Shown: one piece after another, positions 35,524 to 43,597 of the stretch
Numbering within the stretch: position 1 is the stretch's first letter
How the letters are laid out: every line of letters starts with the position of its first letter
DNA from: a virus
IMG/VR virus record: IMGVR_UViG_3300043425_000676
Coordinates: 1-64,000 of that record
Length of the DNA: 64,000 nucleotides
Strand: one strand, 5' to 3'
Notes under the pieces: generated by a model
The model's input: the letters and a program-made list of their open reading frames with translations, nothing else
The model's database searches: none
What the model was told of the DNA's origin: nothing
Translations under genes and position numbers: made by a program

Positions 35524-36210
35524 TCAGTCGACCTTTACCAGTCTGCAAGTGCCGTATTCTTCGCTTTCCCAAGTCTCCGCCTTCCAGCCGCTTATGCTTT
35601 TGTGTCTTGGATCCAAAGCCTCAAACCAGAACAGATCGCCGTCTGCGTGACGCTGCGTGATCAAACCTTTTGCGCCGTCGAAGAGGTTGTTGCATTTGAG
35701 CTCGACCTTATCGCCGACATTCAGTGTTACGCGAACGCCTCGCAGCTCTGGAGCTGTGTGCTCGATGTCTTTTTCACCGAACCAACCAAACTGACTTCCG
35801 CTATCGGAAGAAAAGTAGTATGGCACTTCCGGGTTTCGAAAATCAATTCGCGTTATCGTCCCTCTGTGCGAATACAGAAGCGAGTCGGCTTTGACAATTA
35901 TTACGCGGTCTTTAACCTTGTACAAACTTGCAGTTGTCAAGGATTGCTTGATAACTGGATTGCGAACGCCAGTCTCGATGTCGCAAGAGTCATGTGGGCA
36001 AGTTACACTTGTCGATTGCGCCAAATTGCAAACAAACCCTTGGCATTGGTTCGATACAGACTCATTGGCATCGAGCACTTCCGATTCGAGCCGAAACTCC
36101 TTGTTTGCAGCCCAAAACCTCTGCCCGTACACTTCGGTTATCAGTCTTGCCACTTCGTTGTCTAAAGCCGAAATAATTGCTTTTACCCAAACCTTATCGC
36201 CGACTTTCAT
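35524..36210 (-). CDS. Unknown protein with two SH3/KOW-like domains
   Basis: 228 residues beginning KVGDKVWVKAIISAL. Two similar beta-barrel starts are visible: KVKDRVIIVKADSLLYSHRGTITRI (about 105) and NVGDKVELKCNNLFDGAKGLI (about 165). These are SH3- or KOW-like modules, often in nucleic-acid- or protein-binding proteins. Function unknown. Confidence 0.55.
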   Translation of the reverse strand: MKVGDKVWVKAIISALDNEVARLITEVYGQRFWAANKEFRLESEVLDANESVSNQCQGFVCNLAQSTSVTCPHDSCDIETGVRNPVIKQSLTTASLYKVKDRVIIVKADSLLYSHRGTITRIDFRNPEVPYYFSSDSGSQFGWFGEKDIEHTAPELRGVRVTLNVGDKVELKCNNLFDGAKGLITQRHADGDLFWFEALDPRHKSISGWKAETWESEEYGTCRLVKVD

Positions 36211-36212
36211 TT

Positions 36213-36509
36213 CTACTTTTCCTTAACAAACACACCGTCTACCATCTTACCCTTGCGATCCTTGATCTGCTCCCACGCCACTTCGCGGCATTCGTCGATG
36301 TCTTGTCCAAGCTGAGCACACATCACAGCCAGTACCACCTGAATATCGCCAATCGCATCGCAGATCTCTGTGGTGTCGTTACGCAGCAAGCCATCGGACA
36401 ACTCCTGGACTTCCTCCAGAAGCTTCGACATTTGCAAGGTGGGGCTAGAACCAACCACCAAGTTCCGATCTTCCGCCCATTTCGTAACACGTTCTTTCCA
36501 ACTCAACAT
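36213..36509 (-). CDS. MazG-like NTP pyrophosphohydrolase
   Basis: 98 residues from ATG 36509 (GGAGGTTTTCA upstream). Helical with EEVQELSDGL and TTEICDAIGDIQVVLAV, which give the EExxE/ExxD metal-binding helices of MazG-type all-alpha NTP pyrophosphatases, then the conserved KDRKGKMVDGVFVKE end. Probably removes non-canonical nucleotides or lowers alarmone levels during infection. Confidence 0.82.
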   Translation of the reverse strand: MLSWKERVTKWAEDRNLVVGSSPTLQMSKLLEEVQELSDGLLRNDTTEICDAIGDIQVVLAVMCAQLGQDIDECREVAWEQIKDRKGKMVDGVFVKEK

Positions 36510-36589
36510 TGAAAACCTCCAATCTGTTTCCGTCCACTTTCTAACACGCTCCCTAAACATGGCAGATCCCCTTGCGATGAATAACAGCC

Positions 36590-36790
36590 TTACGGAGTCT
36601 TTAGAATGCGATCTTGAAAATCAAAAGCCATCTTCAACAACTCTCGATTGCCGTTTTTTGCAGCGACAGCGATGACGCTTTGAGCGAAATCTAGTGCATC
36701 GGAAAACGCAATACGCTTCATGTCCGACTTCATTTTGCTGGCAAGACGATCAACTAGACCGCTGTCTATTTCCGACTCGTCAACAAACAA
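36590..36790 (-). CDS. Small helical protein
   Basis: 66 residues with TTG start after GAGGTAGG. Two helices (GLVDRLASKMKSDMKRIAF; DALDFAQSVIAVAAKNG). Next to the MazG-like gene in the same run. Function unknown. Confidence 0.45.
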   Translation of the reverse strand: MFVDESEIDSGLVDRLASKMKSDMKRIAFSDALDFAQSVIAVAAKNGNRELLKMAFDFQDRILKTP

Positions 36791-36796
36791 CCTACC

Positions 36797-36970
36797 TCAG
36801 AAACGAACGGCAATTTCCAGTTCGCGAGCGCAACTCAACCGTTCTGGAGCGGTCAAATTTGATTCGCACTCAATGGTTAAGCACATGGGAAGAGTAGTCT
36901 TTGAAGCCATCTTTCCAGTCGTCGAAAAACTCAAATTGTCAATCGCATCAATAAAACTTTGACTGCTCAT
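36797..36970 (-). CDS. Small unknown protein
   Basis: 57 residues, ATG 36970 to TGA 36797, beginning MSSQSFIDAIDNLSFSTTG. Same strand and frame style as the neighbours, three bases before the next gene. Function unknown. Confidence 0.5.
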   Translation of the reverse strand: MSSQSFIDAIDNLSFSTTGKMASKTTLPMCLTIECESNLTAPERLSCARELEIAVRF

Positions 36971-36973
36971 AGC

Positions 36974-37258
36974 TTAGCAGTCCTCGTAAAATGGGTTTGC
37001 GTTAATGTAGGCAAGCACTTTAGCAGCGTGCTCATCGCCTTCGTTGTCCGAAATCGTTTCGTCCTCGTAGACGTAGCTGCTTCGGTCGCCAAAGCATGAC
37101 TGAACAATAGTTGCCTTGCTGTGAGTGTCCTCTTGTCCATTCTTGCGAGTTTCTTCAATGTCGATCGACTCCTTGCCGAGAGTCCAATCCGTGATTGCGT
37201 ATTGAATTTCATCTACCTCGAACAAATAGACAGTGTGCGCTTGATATGCTTTACTCAT
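36974..37258 (-). CDS. Small acidic unknown protein
   Basis: 94 residues, ATG overlapping the end of the upstream gene with AGAGGGACT as ribosome site. Very acidic (DIEETRKNGQEDTHSK, DNEGDEHAAKVLAYI). Acidic small proteins in phage early regions are often inhibitors of host enzymes, but nothing specific can be said. Confidence 0.6.
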   Translation of the reverse strand: MSKAYQAHTVYLFEVDEIQYAITDWTLGKESIDIEETRKNGQEDTHSKATIVQSCFGDRSSYVYEDETISDNEGDEHAAKVLAYINANPFYEDC

Positions 37259-37617
37259 AGTCCCTCTCCTTCCTCGACTTCTCGATCAATTTGAATCAAC
37301 GCAAAACGAGCCTCTTGATTGCAACCGTCAGCATCTTCCTTGGTAGGCCAAGCAACCATTCCACCGTCTTCAAAGACGTTTACCCATCGTTCCACCTTGA
37401 TCTTCTTTTTTGGTGGAGGTGCTAGGTTTAGAGGACATCCAGTTGCCGAATACATTCGACGCCCGGTATCGTCCCAACCTGCGCACTCCCATTGCCCCAA
37501 AAATTTCATCCTCCCTGTATATCGGAACGCCTCCTGCCCCTCGTTGATCGCGTCGATAAACGCATCGTCGCCATTGGCCAGCTTTACCGGCCCTATCTGC
37601 CATTTGTGATTGCTCAT
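37255..37617 (-). CDS. Small unknown protein
   Basis: 120 residues from ATG 37617 behind AGGAGAGTTGCG. IDAINEGQEAFRYTGRMKF and EDGGMVAWPTKEDADG resemble short alpha/beta modules seen in other early proteins of this window. First gene after promoter 37737-37765. Function unknown. Confidence 0.6.
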   Translation of the reverse strand: MSNHKWQIGPVKLANGDDAFIDAINEGQEAFRYTGRMKFLGQWECAGWDDTGRRMYSATGCPLNLAPPPKKKIKVERWVNVFEDGGMVAWPTKEDADGCNQEARFALIQIDREVEEGEGL

Positions 37618-37736
37618 CGCAACTCTCCTGTGAAAAACCCGCAACGGTGCAAGGTTGGTAGCCGTTTGCCACAAGTGGCGAAAGATGCACCGCGCGGGAT
37701 TGTTCGTTTGCGTCAGGCTACCAACCAGACAACAGC

Positions 37737-37765
37737 ATCATAGCAGCATTGCCCCGTGAAGGCAA
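37737..37765 (-). promoter_or_regulatory. Early-type promoter
   Basis: Minus strand TTGCCT, 17 bases with CACGGGGCAATG, TATGAT. Faces the operon 37617 to 34980. The 260-base gap around it contains no other recognisable feature. Confidence 0.6.
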
Positions 37766-37875
37766 TGGCTAAGCTAAGCCAAAAAGTGGTTTTGCAAAAC
37801 CATTGTAAGACCACGAGGGTGGTAACGTTTCCACCGACCGGCAGTACACAAGCATTTATGATGCCCAGGAATCGC

Positions 37876-38160
37876 CTACCAAGCCATCGCCTCAAGGATA
37901 ATCTGACGAATCTTCTTTAGAGTGATCCGAAACATTGCAGACCGAAGCTCTTCCAAATTTGCGCATTGCCAAGTGCTTAGTGAATACAAAGCCTTGACCG
38001 CCCGATTTGCATCCTCGGCACGACCAAACGTCATCTCTGACCAAACACTCTCAACGCCATCGCACAACCATGCAACACGCCATCCAGGAGAGTCAACTGG
38101 CGGAGTTCGCCTGGATTCCGCCAGATCCCAAGTAGCTACCCATCGACCAACTTCCGACAT
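37876..38160 (-). CDS. Small unknown protein
   Basis: 94 residues, ATG behind GGAGGTTTGCATT. WRVAWLCDGVESVWSEMTFGRAEDANRAVKAL has the strand-turn-helix pattern of short phage proteins that pair with the one at 37255-37617. Function unknown. Confidence 0.58.
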   Translation of the reverse strand: MSEVGRWVATWDLAESRRTPPVDSPGWRVAWLCDGVESVWSEMTFGRAEDANRAVKALYSLSTWQCANLEELRSAMFRITLKKIRQIILEAMAW

Positions 38161-38180
38161 AATGCAAACCTCCGCTTAGC

Positions 38181-38200
38181 AACCTACCACTATTGCCCAT
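38181..38200 (-). promoter_or_regulatory. Partial early promoter element
   Basis: GGGCAATAGTGGTAGGTTG on the minus strand matches the spacer plus -10 portion of the promoter at 40749-40777 but lacks the TTGC -35. May be a weak or regulated promoter of 37876-38160. Confidence 0.35.
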
Positions 38201-38206
38201 CAATAG

Positions 38207-39547
38207 CTATTCAAACTGAAGCATATCGCTGCTTTTGCCGACTGCCGCATCGATTCGCGCACGAGCAAGCTCGATGTATTCGGCTTCGCGTTCAATTCCG
38301 ACGAACCGAAAACCTTCAAGAATAGCTGCCTTGCCTGTGGATCCTGAGCCGGTGAACGGATCGAGAACAAGTCCGTTTGGCGGCGTGACAAGTCGGCAAA
38401 GGTAACGCATCAGGTCGGTCGGCTTGACCGTGGGGTGGACGTTCTTGCGATTCGTGACAAATCTGCTAGTTACGTCATTTCCTGTATCCCACTCTGCGTT
38501 TTCGGGATTGCGCCTGCCGGACATAGACGACGATGCTTTCGAGTTAAAAGCATCCAAGCCTTCATCTCGGTCTTTCTTGCTTGCCTTCGCGCAATAGAAG
38601 AATCTGGCTGCGCTGCCGGAATCGCCTTCATGGAATCTTGGTGTGCCAAGCGTATTTGCCGCGCTGCCATAGATTTTGTTTTCCGTTCTTGGTTGGCCCG
38701 TAAGGCTTCCGCTTGTCGTCTCAGGAAACAACGCCAGCACCTCATCACTTCCATCGTGGATGAAGTTTGCAGGGAAACGGCCCAATTGCTCAGCCTTAGC
38801 AACCGCTTCATTGCCGCGAGCCTTGCAAGCCTCGATCGCTTCGCTGTCGTGTTTCCAAGGCCTGTCCCACCCCTCTGTGGTTGTGCTGATCCTGCCGCCG
38901 CCTAGCTTGTCCCCGTTCGCCTCCACCCTACACCCATCGATATTCAACCCGCCCGTTCCGTGGGCTAGCACATTCGCGGCGACTGTTGTGGGAAAAGGCT
39001 TACGAGCCAATATGATTGGCTCGTAAGCTGGTTTGAGTGCAGTTCCCCAACCTTGCCATTGTGTAGCTGCTTCGGTTGTCGGGATTGTTGTGTAAGCGTT
39101 CCTGCCGGATTCATCACCCCAAGTGCCACCACCGTCTCGTTTACCATCTTCAAGGCGTAGTAGGCGATCACCCCCTCGTTTGAGTGGGCCGACCTGCCGT
39201 TCCGCCCCAGCGGCCTTGTCAATCGCCTTGCTCACATCCAGCGATTTCGGAAAACCCGAGCCATATACCCACATGAGGCAGTCTCTAATCTCCCAACCAG
39301 CATCCTCAATGGCGCAGGCGAGTCGGTGGTACGTCCTCGTACCACCGAACGCCAGAAGATGCGCGCCCGGCTTTGCGACCCGCAAAGCCGCTTCCCAAAA
39401 CGGCATCCCAGGTACGCCGTGATCCCACTGTTTGCCCATAAAGGCCAACCCATAGGGCGGGTCGGTCACGATTGCGTCAACCGAACAGTCCGCAAAAGTT
39501 TTGAGTACGTCTAGGCAATCGCCATGGTGCAATGTGTAGCAATTCAT
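38207..39547 (-). CDS. DNA methyltransferase (DPPY type)
   Basis: 446 residues from ATG 39547. Motif IV TDPPYGLAFMGKQWD near residue 30, catalytic centre of N6-adenine or N4-cytosine methylases; motif I LDPFTGSGSTGKAAILEG near the C-terminus, so the order is that of the beta class. FAYCAKASKKDRDEG-type sequence belongs to the target-recognition insert. It probably protects phage DNA from host restriction. Paired with a second methylase of the same layout 22 bases upstream. Confidence 0.92.
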   Translation of the reverse strand: MNCYTLHHGDCLDVLKTFADCSVDAIVTDPPYGLAFMGKQWDHGVPGMPFWEAALRVAKPGAHLLAFGGTRTYHRLACAIEDAGWEIRDCLMWVYGSGFPKSLDVSKAIDKAAGAERQVGPLKRGGDRLLRLEDGKRDGGGTWGDESGRNAYTTIPTTEAATQWQGWGTALKPAYEPIILARKPFPTTVAANVLAHGTGGLNIDGCRVEANGDKLGGGRISTTTEGWDRPWKHDSEAIEACKARGNEAVAKAEQLGRFPANFIHDGSDEVLALFPETTSGSLTGQPRTENKIYGSAANTLGTPRFHEGDSGSAARFFYCAKASKKDRDEGLDAFNSKASSSMSGRRNPENAEWDTGNDVTSRFVTNRKNVHPTVKPTDLMRYLCRLVTPPNGLVLDPFTGSGSTGKAAILEGFRFVGIEREAEYIELARARIDAAVGKSSDMLQFE

Positions 39548-39569
39548 CAAAATGTCCCGTGTAATTGCG

Positions 39570-40742
39570 CTACTCAAAAAGAACGTTTTGTTTCAATTTA
39601 TCAGCTTTTTGTACCGCCGAATCAATTCGATCGACAGCCAGCTTGATGTACTCTGGATTCAACTCAATGCCGACGTATTTTCTGCCATTCAAGATTGAAA
39701 CCTCGCCCGTGGTTCCGCTTCCGTTAAACGGATCGAGAATAACACCACCTTTGCGGGAGCCAGCAAGGACGCAAGGCTCAATTAGCGCAGGAGGAAATGT
39801 GGCAAAGTGAGCGCCTTTGTACGGTTTTGTGGTGACAGTCCAAACGGAGCGTTTGTTTCTGCCTTTTTCTAGGTCTACCGTCATGTCCCCAAAGTCGTTG
39901 TCGTAATTATGACCCTGCATACTTTCTTTGCTTCCTCCGCCGTTTTGAGCTCTTTTCCATCGGTATTTAGCTCGCTCGTGCGTTGCTTTGCTGCATGGCT
40001 CTTTGATCGCCTCATTGTCGAAGTAGTACCTTGCCGACTTGCTCAGCAAAAAAACGTACTCGTGAGATTTGGTACAGCGATCGGTGACGCTTTCAGGCAT
40101 TGGGTTGGGTTTGTGCCAGATGATGTCTTGGCGTAGATACCAACCATCGGCTTGCAAGGCAAAAGCAACGCGCCAAGGGATGCCAATGAGGTCTTTGGTT
40201 TTTAGCCCAACAGGAGTGCCGATCCGAGGAACGCTATTCTGAGCCTCGGGGTTGTTTGCGCCAACACCAGGGTTTGTGGATTGCTGGCGATCCGCTTTTG
40301 TGCCAGTGGCATAACTATCCCCAAGATTCAGCCACAGCGTCCCGTCGTCTCTAAGCACCCTCCGGACTTCACGAAACACCGAAACCAATTTAGCTACATA
40401 GGCATCCGGTGTCGGCTCTAAACCAATTTGACTATCAACCCTGATAGCACCGCACTTGCCGCACTTATCCTTGTACGGAATCCACAAAGCGTCTTTGTCC
40501 AGTCTGCCCTCAGAAGTTCGACTCCCACCATCGCAAGCGTTTGCAGCCTCAGCAAGATTGCGCCGTTGACGAATCTCTTTTTCTCGATGATCGCAACCAG
40601 GGTCGCCACCCTCCCACTTTGCCGTCCCGTAATCGCGCAAGCCGAAATACGGAGGCGACGTTACGCAACAATCAACCGCCCCTTGCTCCATCGATCGAAG
40701 CACAGACAAACAATCACCGCAATGCAATGTGTAAGGTTTCAT
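39570..40742 (-). CDS. DNA methyltransferase (SPPY type)
   Basis: 390 residues. Motif IV TSPPYFGLRDYG near residue 29, typical of N4-cytosine methylases; motif I ILDPFNGSGTTGEVSI near residue 340. An insert holds CGKCG and other cysteines (about 65-95), a likely zinc knuckle. No ribosome site precedes the ATG. The promoter -10 at 40749-40754 is so close that the transcript may be leaderless. Heads an operon with the next methylase. Confidence 0.92.
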   Translation of the reverse strand: MKPYTLHCGDCLSVLRSMEQGAVDCCVTSPPYFGLRDYGTAKWEGGDPGCDHREKEIRQRRNLAEAANACDGGSRTSEGRLDKDALWIPYKDKCGKCGAIRVDSQIGLEPTPDAYVAKLVSVFREVRRVLRDDGTLWLNLGDSYATGTKADRQQSTNPGVGANNPEAQNSVPRIGTPVGLKTKDLIGIPWRVAFALQADGWYLRQDIIWHKPNPMPESVTDRCTKSHEYVFLLSKSARYYFDNEAIKEPCSKATHERAKYRWKRAQNGGGSKESMQGHNYDNDFGDMTVDLEKGRNKRSVWTVTTKPYKGAHFATFPPALIEPCVLAGSRKGGVILDPFNGSGTTGEVSILNGRKYVGIELNPEYIKLAVDRIDSAVQKADKLKQNVLFE

Positions 40743-41058
40743 GCCAACAACCTACCATCATTGCCCCGATAACGCAAGTCAAAAATTGGAAGGGAAGCGA
40801 GGGGGTATACCGTGCCACGGCCCCGCGACGGGGCGGGGTCTGGATCGTTTTCCGGTGCGGTGCGGGTGTTCGTCGTCCGCGTCGGTTCCTTCGTCCGTCT
40901 CGCGTCGTCGTCCATCGCGCCACGTTTCAAGCTCGCGAAGCGTGACAAATAGGCTCATAGACTCGCGAAGCTCAGAAACATTAAGAAAACACCACAAAAA
41001 ACACCGCGTCAGACCATGCCACGTGGTCTATACCCGTGGCGACCTGCCGAATTGGCAC
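40743..41058. other. Intergenic region with GC-rich hairpin
   Basis: Contains the promoter at 40749-40777, then GC-rich sequence with hairpin GCCCCG-CGA-CGGGGC (40820-40834). No gene is convincing: short frames here lack a ribosome site and have Arg/Pro-rich, frame-independent composition. Base composition is richer in G+C than the neighbours. Confidence 0.5.
40749..40777 (-). promoter_or_regulatory. Early-type promoter of the methylase operon
   Basis: Minus strand TTGCGT, 17 bases with TCGGGGCAATG, TAGGTT. The ATG 40742 is about 7 bases beyond the -10, so a leaderless mRNA is predicted. Confidence 0.6.
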
Positions 41059-41754
41059 TTACCGCATCTCGGCAAGCAATCCGCGGATCTCATCGATTGC
41101 CATCCGTTCGCGGCGGATCGTCTCTCGCTCGTCTTCCACCGAGGCGGAAGCCTTCGCAGCCACATCAACGAATTTGCTGTATGCGCGGATCGAGGTTTCC
41201 AGCCAGCCAAGCGCTGACCAACTCGGTGCCGGCTGAAGCGCTCTGGACAGGTCTACGATTGTGAGCCCATCGACCGTCCTCGTGACGCTGAGTCTATTTG
41301 CTTGCACCCATTGGATTTCATGCGCAAGGCTGCTATTCGCGGGCAGTGTGGGCCAGTCCGCCGGGATCGCGTCGAGACCGACCACTCCGGCGTCCTGATT
41401 GCGCGCCCGCGCCTGCGACTCGTCAACCGATTGGACAGGCTCGGCGTGGTGCTCGCCGCTAACGGCTTCGCCCCCCACCTGACTTTCCCGTTGTTCTTCC
41501 ATCGGCGGTTGTGCCGCTGCGATTGCTCGCTTTGCTTCGTCAATCTCCGCTTGCGTCAATGGTGGGTAGAGCGTTTCCAGTTGGCGGTACGTCGTCTCTT
41601 GCGCCTCGTGCTTACTCAGCCCGATGCTTCGAGCCTCCTTCATCAGCCTATCGCGGTCGGTCATGGCTTGCAGCCATCGCCCTTCCGCTCGCAGTCGCGT
41701 CACCACTCGTGACTTCATCGCATCGAGGTCGCTTCCGCTGTCGTTTTCCGCCAT
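41059..41754 (-). CDS. Unknown protein, GC-rich
   Basis: 231 residues. Charged helical N-terminus (MKSRVVTRLRAEGRWLQAM), acidic linker, then WPTLPANSSLAHEIQWVQANRL, VDLSRALQPAPSWSALGWLE and a C-terminal coiled region (EDERETIRRERMAIDEIRG). I associate the middle motif with uncharacterised planctomycete mobile-element proteins. Higher GC than neighbours, so possibly recent transfer. Divergent from the plus-strand early operon, hence a possible regulator or small-terminase-like protein; neither is established. Confidence 0.6.
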   Translation of the reverse strand: MAENDSGSDLDAMKSRVVTRLRAEGRWLQAMTDRDRLMKEARSIGLSKHEAQETTYRQLETLYPPLTQAEIDEAKRAIAAAQPPMEEQRESQVGGEAVSGEHHAEPVQSVDESQARARNQDAGVVGLDAIPADWPTLPANSSLAHEIQWVQANRLSVTRTVDGLTIVDLSRALQPAPSWSALGWLETSIRAYSKFVDVAAKASASVEDERETIRRERMAIDEIRGLLAEMR

Positions 41755-42079
41755 CGTTCGCTCGTTTCTGTGTCTGGTCAGCGCACAAGGATCCCGGGGT
41801 AACCGCTGGTTATTTATCGACGCCGCAACCGAGTCTCCCGACTCCCGAACAACACCATCCAGTGTAGCCCCTCGCGTCTAGCCAGCAGTGTAGGCGTCAG
41901 CCTGCTCACTGGCGGATTGGTCTAGCTCCGGCTAGTCCACTCGGCAACGTCTCGGCCTGTGCTTCCGCCTTGGGCGCTCGGTGACGCTGCATACCGATCA
42001 ATCTGCCCACCACCTTACCGACCGATCTGGCCACCGTCAAGAAATTCCAAAATATTTTGCTATTTGGGGTTGATTCTAC

Positions 42080-42108
42080 TTGTCGATATGCTCTCCATGG
42101 AGTAGAGT
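42080..42108 (+). promoter_or_regulatory. Rightward early promoter with palindromic operator
   Basis: TTGTCG (42080-42085), 17-base spacer, TAGAGT (42103-42108). The spacer contains the 10-base palindrome CTCCATGGAG (42093-42102), placed for a repressor to block polymerase. Between it and ATG 42171 lie GGGGCA-TCG-TGCCCC and the ribosome site AGGAGAT. The 416-base gap 41755-42170 has no gene I can support. Confidence 0.6.
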
Positions 42109-42170
42109 ACCCATGGGGGCATCGTGCCCCGCAGTAGTGAGACACTGTTTTTTCTAGGAGATTTCTGATT

Positions 42171-42602
42171 ATGGCGAATTTTGATTCCGATCCGCGTGAT
42201 TTTGCTCTGGAAATGGTCGAAAACGAGGTAGTTTCGGCAGACCATTTATTGCTTTGCTGCCTCAAGTACATGAGCGCCGACGAACTTTCACCGCGTTTTG
42301 CTTGCGACGAGCCAGACCTTTGCATTGATTGCGGCGGTTCTCACATTGAGGAGGGCACCTGCCTGGGTTGCCAGCTCGCCGAGTGGCTAGACACCTTCGA
42401 TGATTCAGAATACGACGTTTCCGCCATGCGTGACGATGTTTCTACCAACAATCTCGAAGTGGGAGACGATGACGCGGCGGAAAAATACCGCCATGAAAAC
42501 ATCGTTCGCGAGTCGATTGTCAATGGCAACTACACCCAAGCCAAAGAGCAGTGCCAACGCTTCGGGCTCGACTACGAGGCGATCCTAAGCGAATGCAACT
42601 AG
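42171..42602 (+). CDS. Unknown acidic Cys-containing protein
   Basis: 143 residues, strong TAGGAGATTTCTG upstream of ATG. Acidic overall, with CIDCGGSHIEEGTCLGC (possible zinc knuckle) at about residues 51-67 and a C-terminal helix pair (VRESIVNGNYTQAKEQCQRF). First gene of the rightward operon. Small acidic leading genes of such operons are often anti-defence proteins, but no family is recognised. Confidence 0.65.
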   Translation: MANFDSDPRDFALEMVENEVVSADHLLLCCLKYMSADELSPRFACDEPDLCIDCGGSHIEEGTCLGCQLAEWLDTFDDSEYDVSAMRDDVSTNNLEVGDDDAAEKYRHENIVRESIVNGNYTQAKEQCQRFGLDYEAILSECN

Positions 42603-42665
42603 ACTCGGGGGGGTTAGGCCGAGTGCGGAGGGGTTCGCCCCTCGTCCCCGCTGTCGCGTGACAGC
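42603..42665 (+). other. Intergenic three-hairpin leader
   Basis: Three perfect hairpins in 63 bases: ACTCGG / CCGAGT (loop with GGGGTTAGG), GAGGGG-TTCG-CCCCTC and GCTGTC-GCGT-GACAGC, followed by the AACAGGAGA ribosome site of the next gene. The same plan recurs before 43020. Confidence 0.7.
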
Positions 42666-42693
42666 AAGCAACAACGAAACAGGAGAAACGACG

Positions 42694-42912
42694 ATGCCAA
42701 AGACCATCGACCAAACCAATCCAATCGAGCGCAATATCCGCGAAGCAATCGCCAGGATGAAGCGATCTAAGACTACTGGCGCCTCCATGGATTGCCTTTT
42801 CTTGAACACTCGTACTGCTGGCGTGACCGTGCCGGTCGGCATGTACCGTGCCGAGTTTGAGAAGCTCGCCCATCGCGTGGCAAGGGATCTGGCGTTCGAT
42901 CTTTACTGCTAG
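42694..42912 (+). CDS. Small basic unknown protein
   Basis: 72 residues from ATG 42694 (ACAGGAGAAACGACG upstream). Helical, basic N-terminal half (IERNIREAIARMKRSK), then MDCLFLNTRTAGVTVPVG and an end helix. Function unknown. Confidence 0.65.
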   Translation: MPKTIDQTNPIERNIREAIARMKRSKTTGASMDCLFLNTRTAGVTVPVGMYRAEFEKLAHRVARDLAFDLYC

Positions 42913-42973
42913 CAGGGGTTAGGGCTAGTGCGGCGCCTTCGGGCGCGTCCCCTCGTCGACACTGTGTCGGCGG
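42908..42973 (+). other. Intergenic three-hairpin leader
   Basis: CTAGC / GCTAG enclosing AGGGGTTAGG (contains the stop codon of the previous gene), GCGCC-TTCG-GGCGC and CGACA-CTG-TGTCG in sequence. Shares GGGGTTAGG..AGTGCGG and the TTCG tetraloop with the leader at 42603. Confidence 0.65.
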
Positions 42974-43019
42974 ATCACCGCAGGCGTGAGACCCTGCCAA
43001 GCTTTCAGGAGAATTGACC

Positions 43020-43478
43020 GTGAAGACTGTATTTGAGACAAGATTTGCCAAAGTCGGCGAGACAGAGGAACACTACGGCGGAGTACGTTCAGCCCGAGTC
43101 GGCGGAGTCGATGACGCGAAGGAATTTGCGAGAAAGCACCTCGTACCGTATTTTGCCGACAAATGCGATGCAGAGGAATTTTTGATTGTCACCCTAGATA
43201 CCCAACACCGCCCAATTCGGATTGTCCGCGTTACTCGCGGGACGGTGAACGCAAGCCTAGTCCACCCCCGAGAAGTGTTCCGTCCAGCTATTGCCGACTG
43301 TGCGGCTGCGATGTTTCTGGTTCACAATCACCCATCTGGCGATCCGACCCCTAGTCAAGAAGATCGAGCGGTTACACGGCGTCTCAAGGACGCTGCCGCG
43401 ATCATTGGTATATCGATCCTAGATCACCTGATCGTCGGAGACACCATCGTCTCACTGGCTGAATACGGCTGGTTTTAG
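43020..43478 (+). CDS. RadC/JAB-domain protein
   Basis: 152 residues from GTG 43020 behind CAGGAGAATTGACC. The MPN/JAMM signature HNHPSGDPTPSQED (about 102-115) is intact, with the upstream Glu near residue 52. Only the catalytic domain of RadC is present, without the HhH domain of chromosomal RadC. Such short forms are typical of plasmids and phages and are probably metallopeptidase or nuclease-like factors in DNA transfer or anti-defence; the substrate is unknown. Confidence 0.9.
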   Translation: MKTVFETRFAKVGETEEHYGGVRSARVGGVDDAKEFARKHLVPYFADKCDAEEFLIVTLDTQHRPIRIVRVTRGTVNASLVHPREVFRPAIADCAAAMFLVHNHPSGDPTPSQEDRAVTRRLKDAAAIIGISILDHLIVGDTIVSLAEYGWF

Positions 43479-43480
43479 TC

Positions 43481-43590
43481 CCTGTTCTCCCGCAAGTCTC
43501 GGCACACTTGCGGCAAAGTCTCACGAGTGCCGACGCGGTTGGCCGATGCGATATTCGGCTGTTTTTTCCACCAACACGAGAACAGGAGAC
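43481..43590 (+). other. Structured leader with possible ribosome-site masking
   Basis: CCTGTTCTC (about 43483) pairs with GAGAACAGG (about 43579), which abuts the ribosome site AGGAGA of 43598. Inside the 9-bp closing stem are CCGCAAGT-CTCGGCAC-ACTTGCGG and GCCGA-TGCGATAT-TCGGC. The arrangement could control translation of the next gene. Confidence 0.5.
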
Positions 43591-43597
43591 TCGAAAA

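Noticed and set aside
37713-37895. 60-codon minus-strand frame with hydrophobic segment
   Set aside because: It spans the promoter at 37737-37765 and overlaps 37876-38160; composition fits chance.
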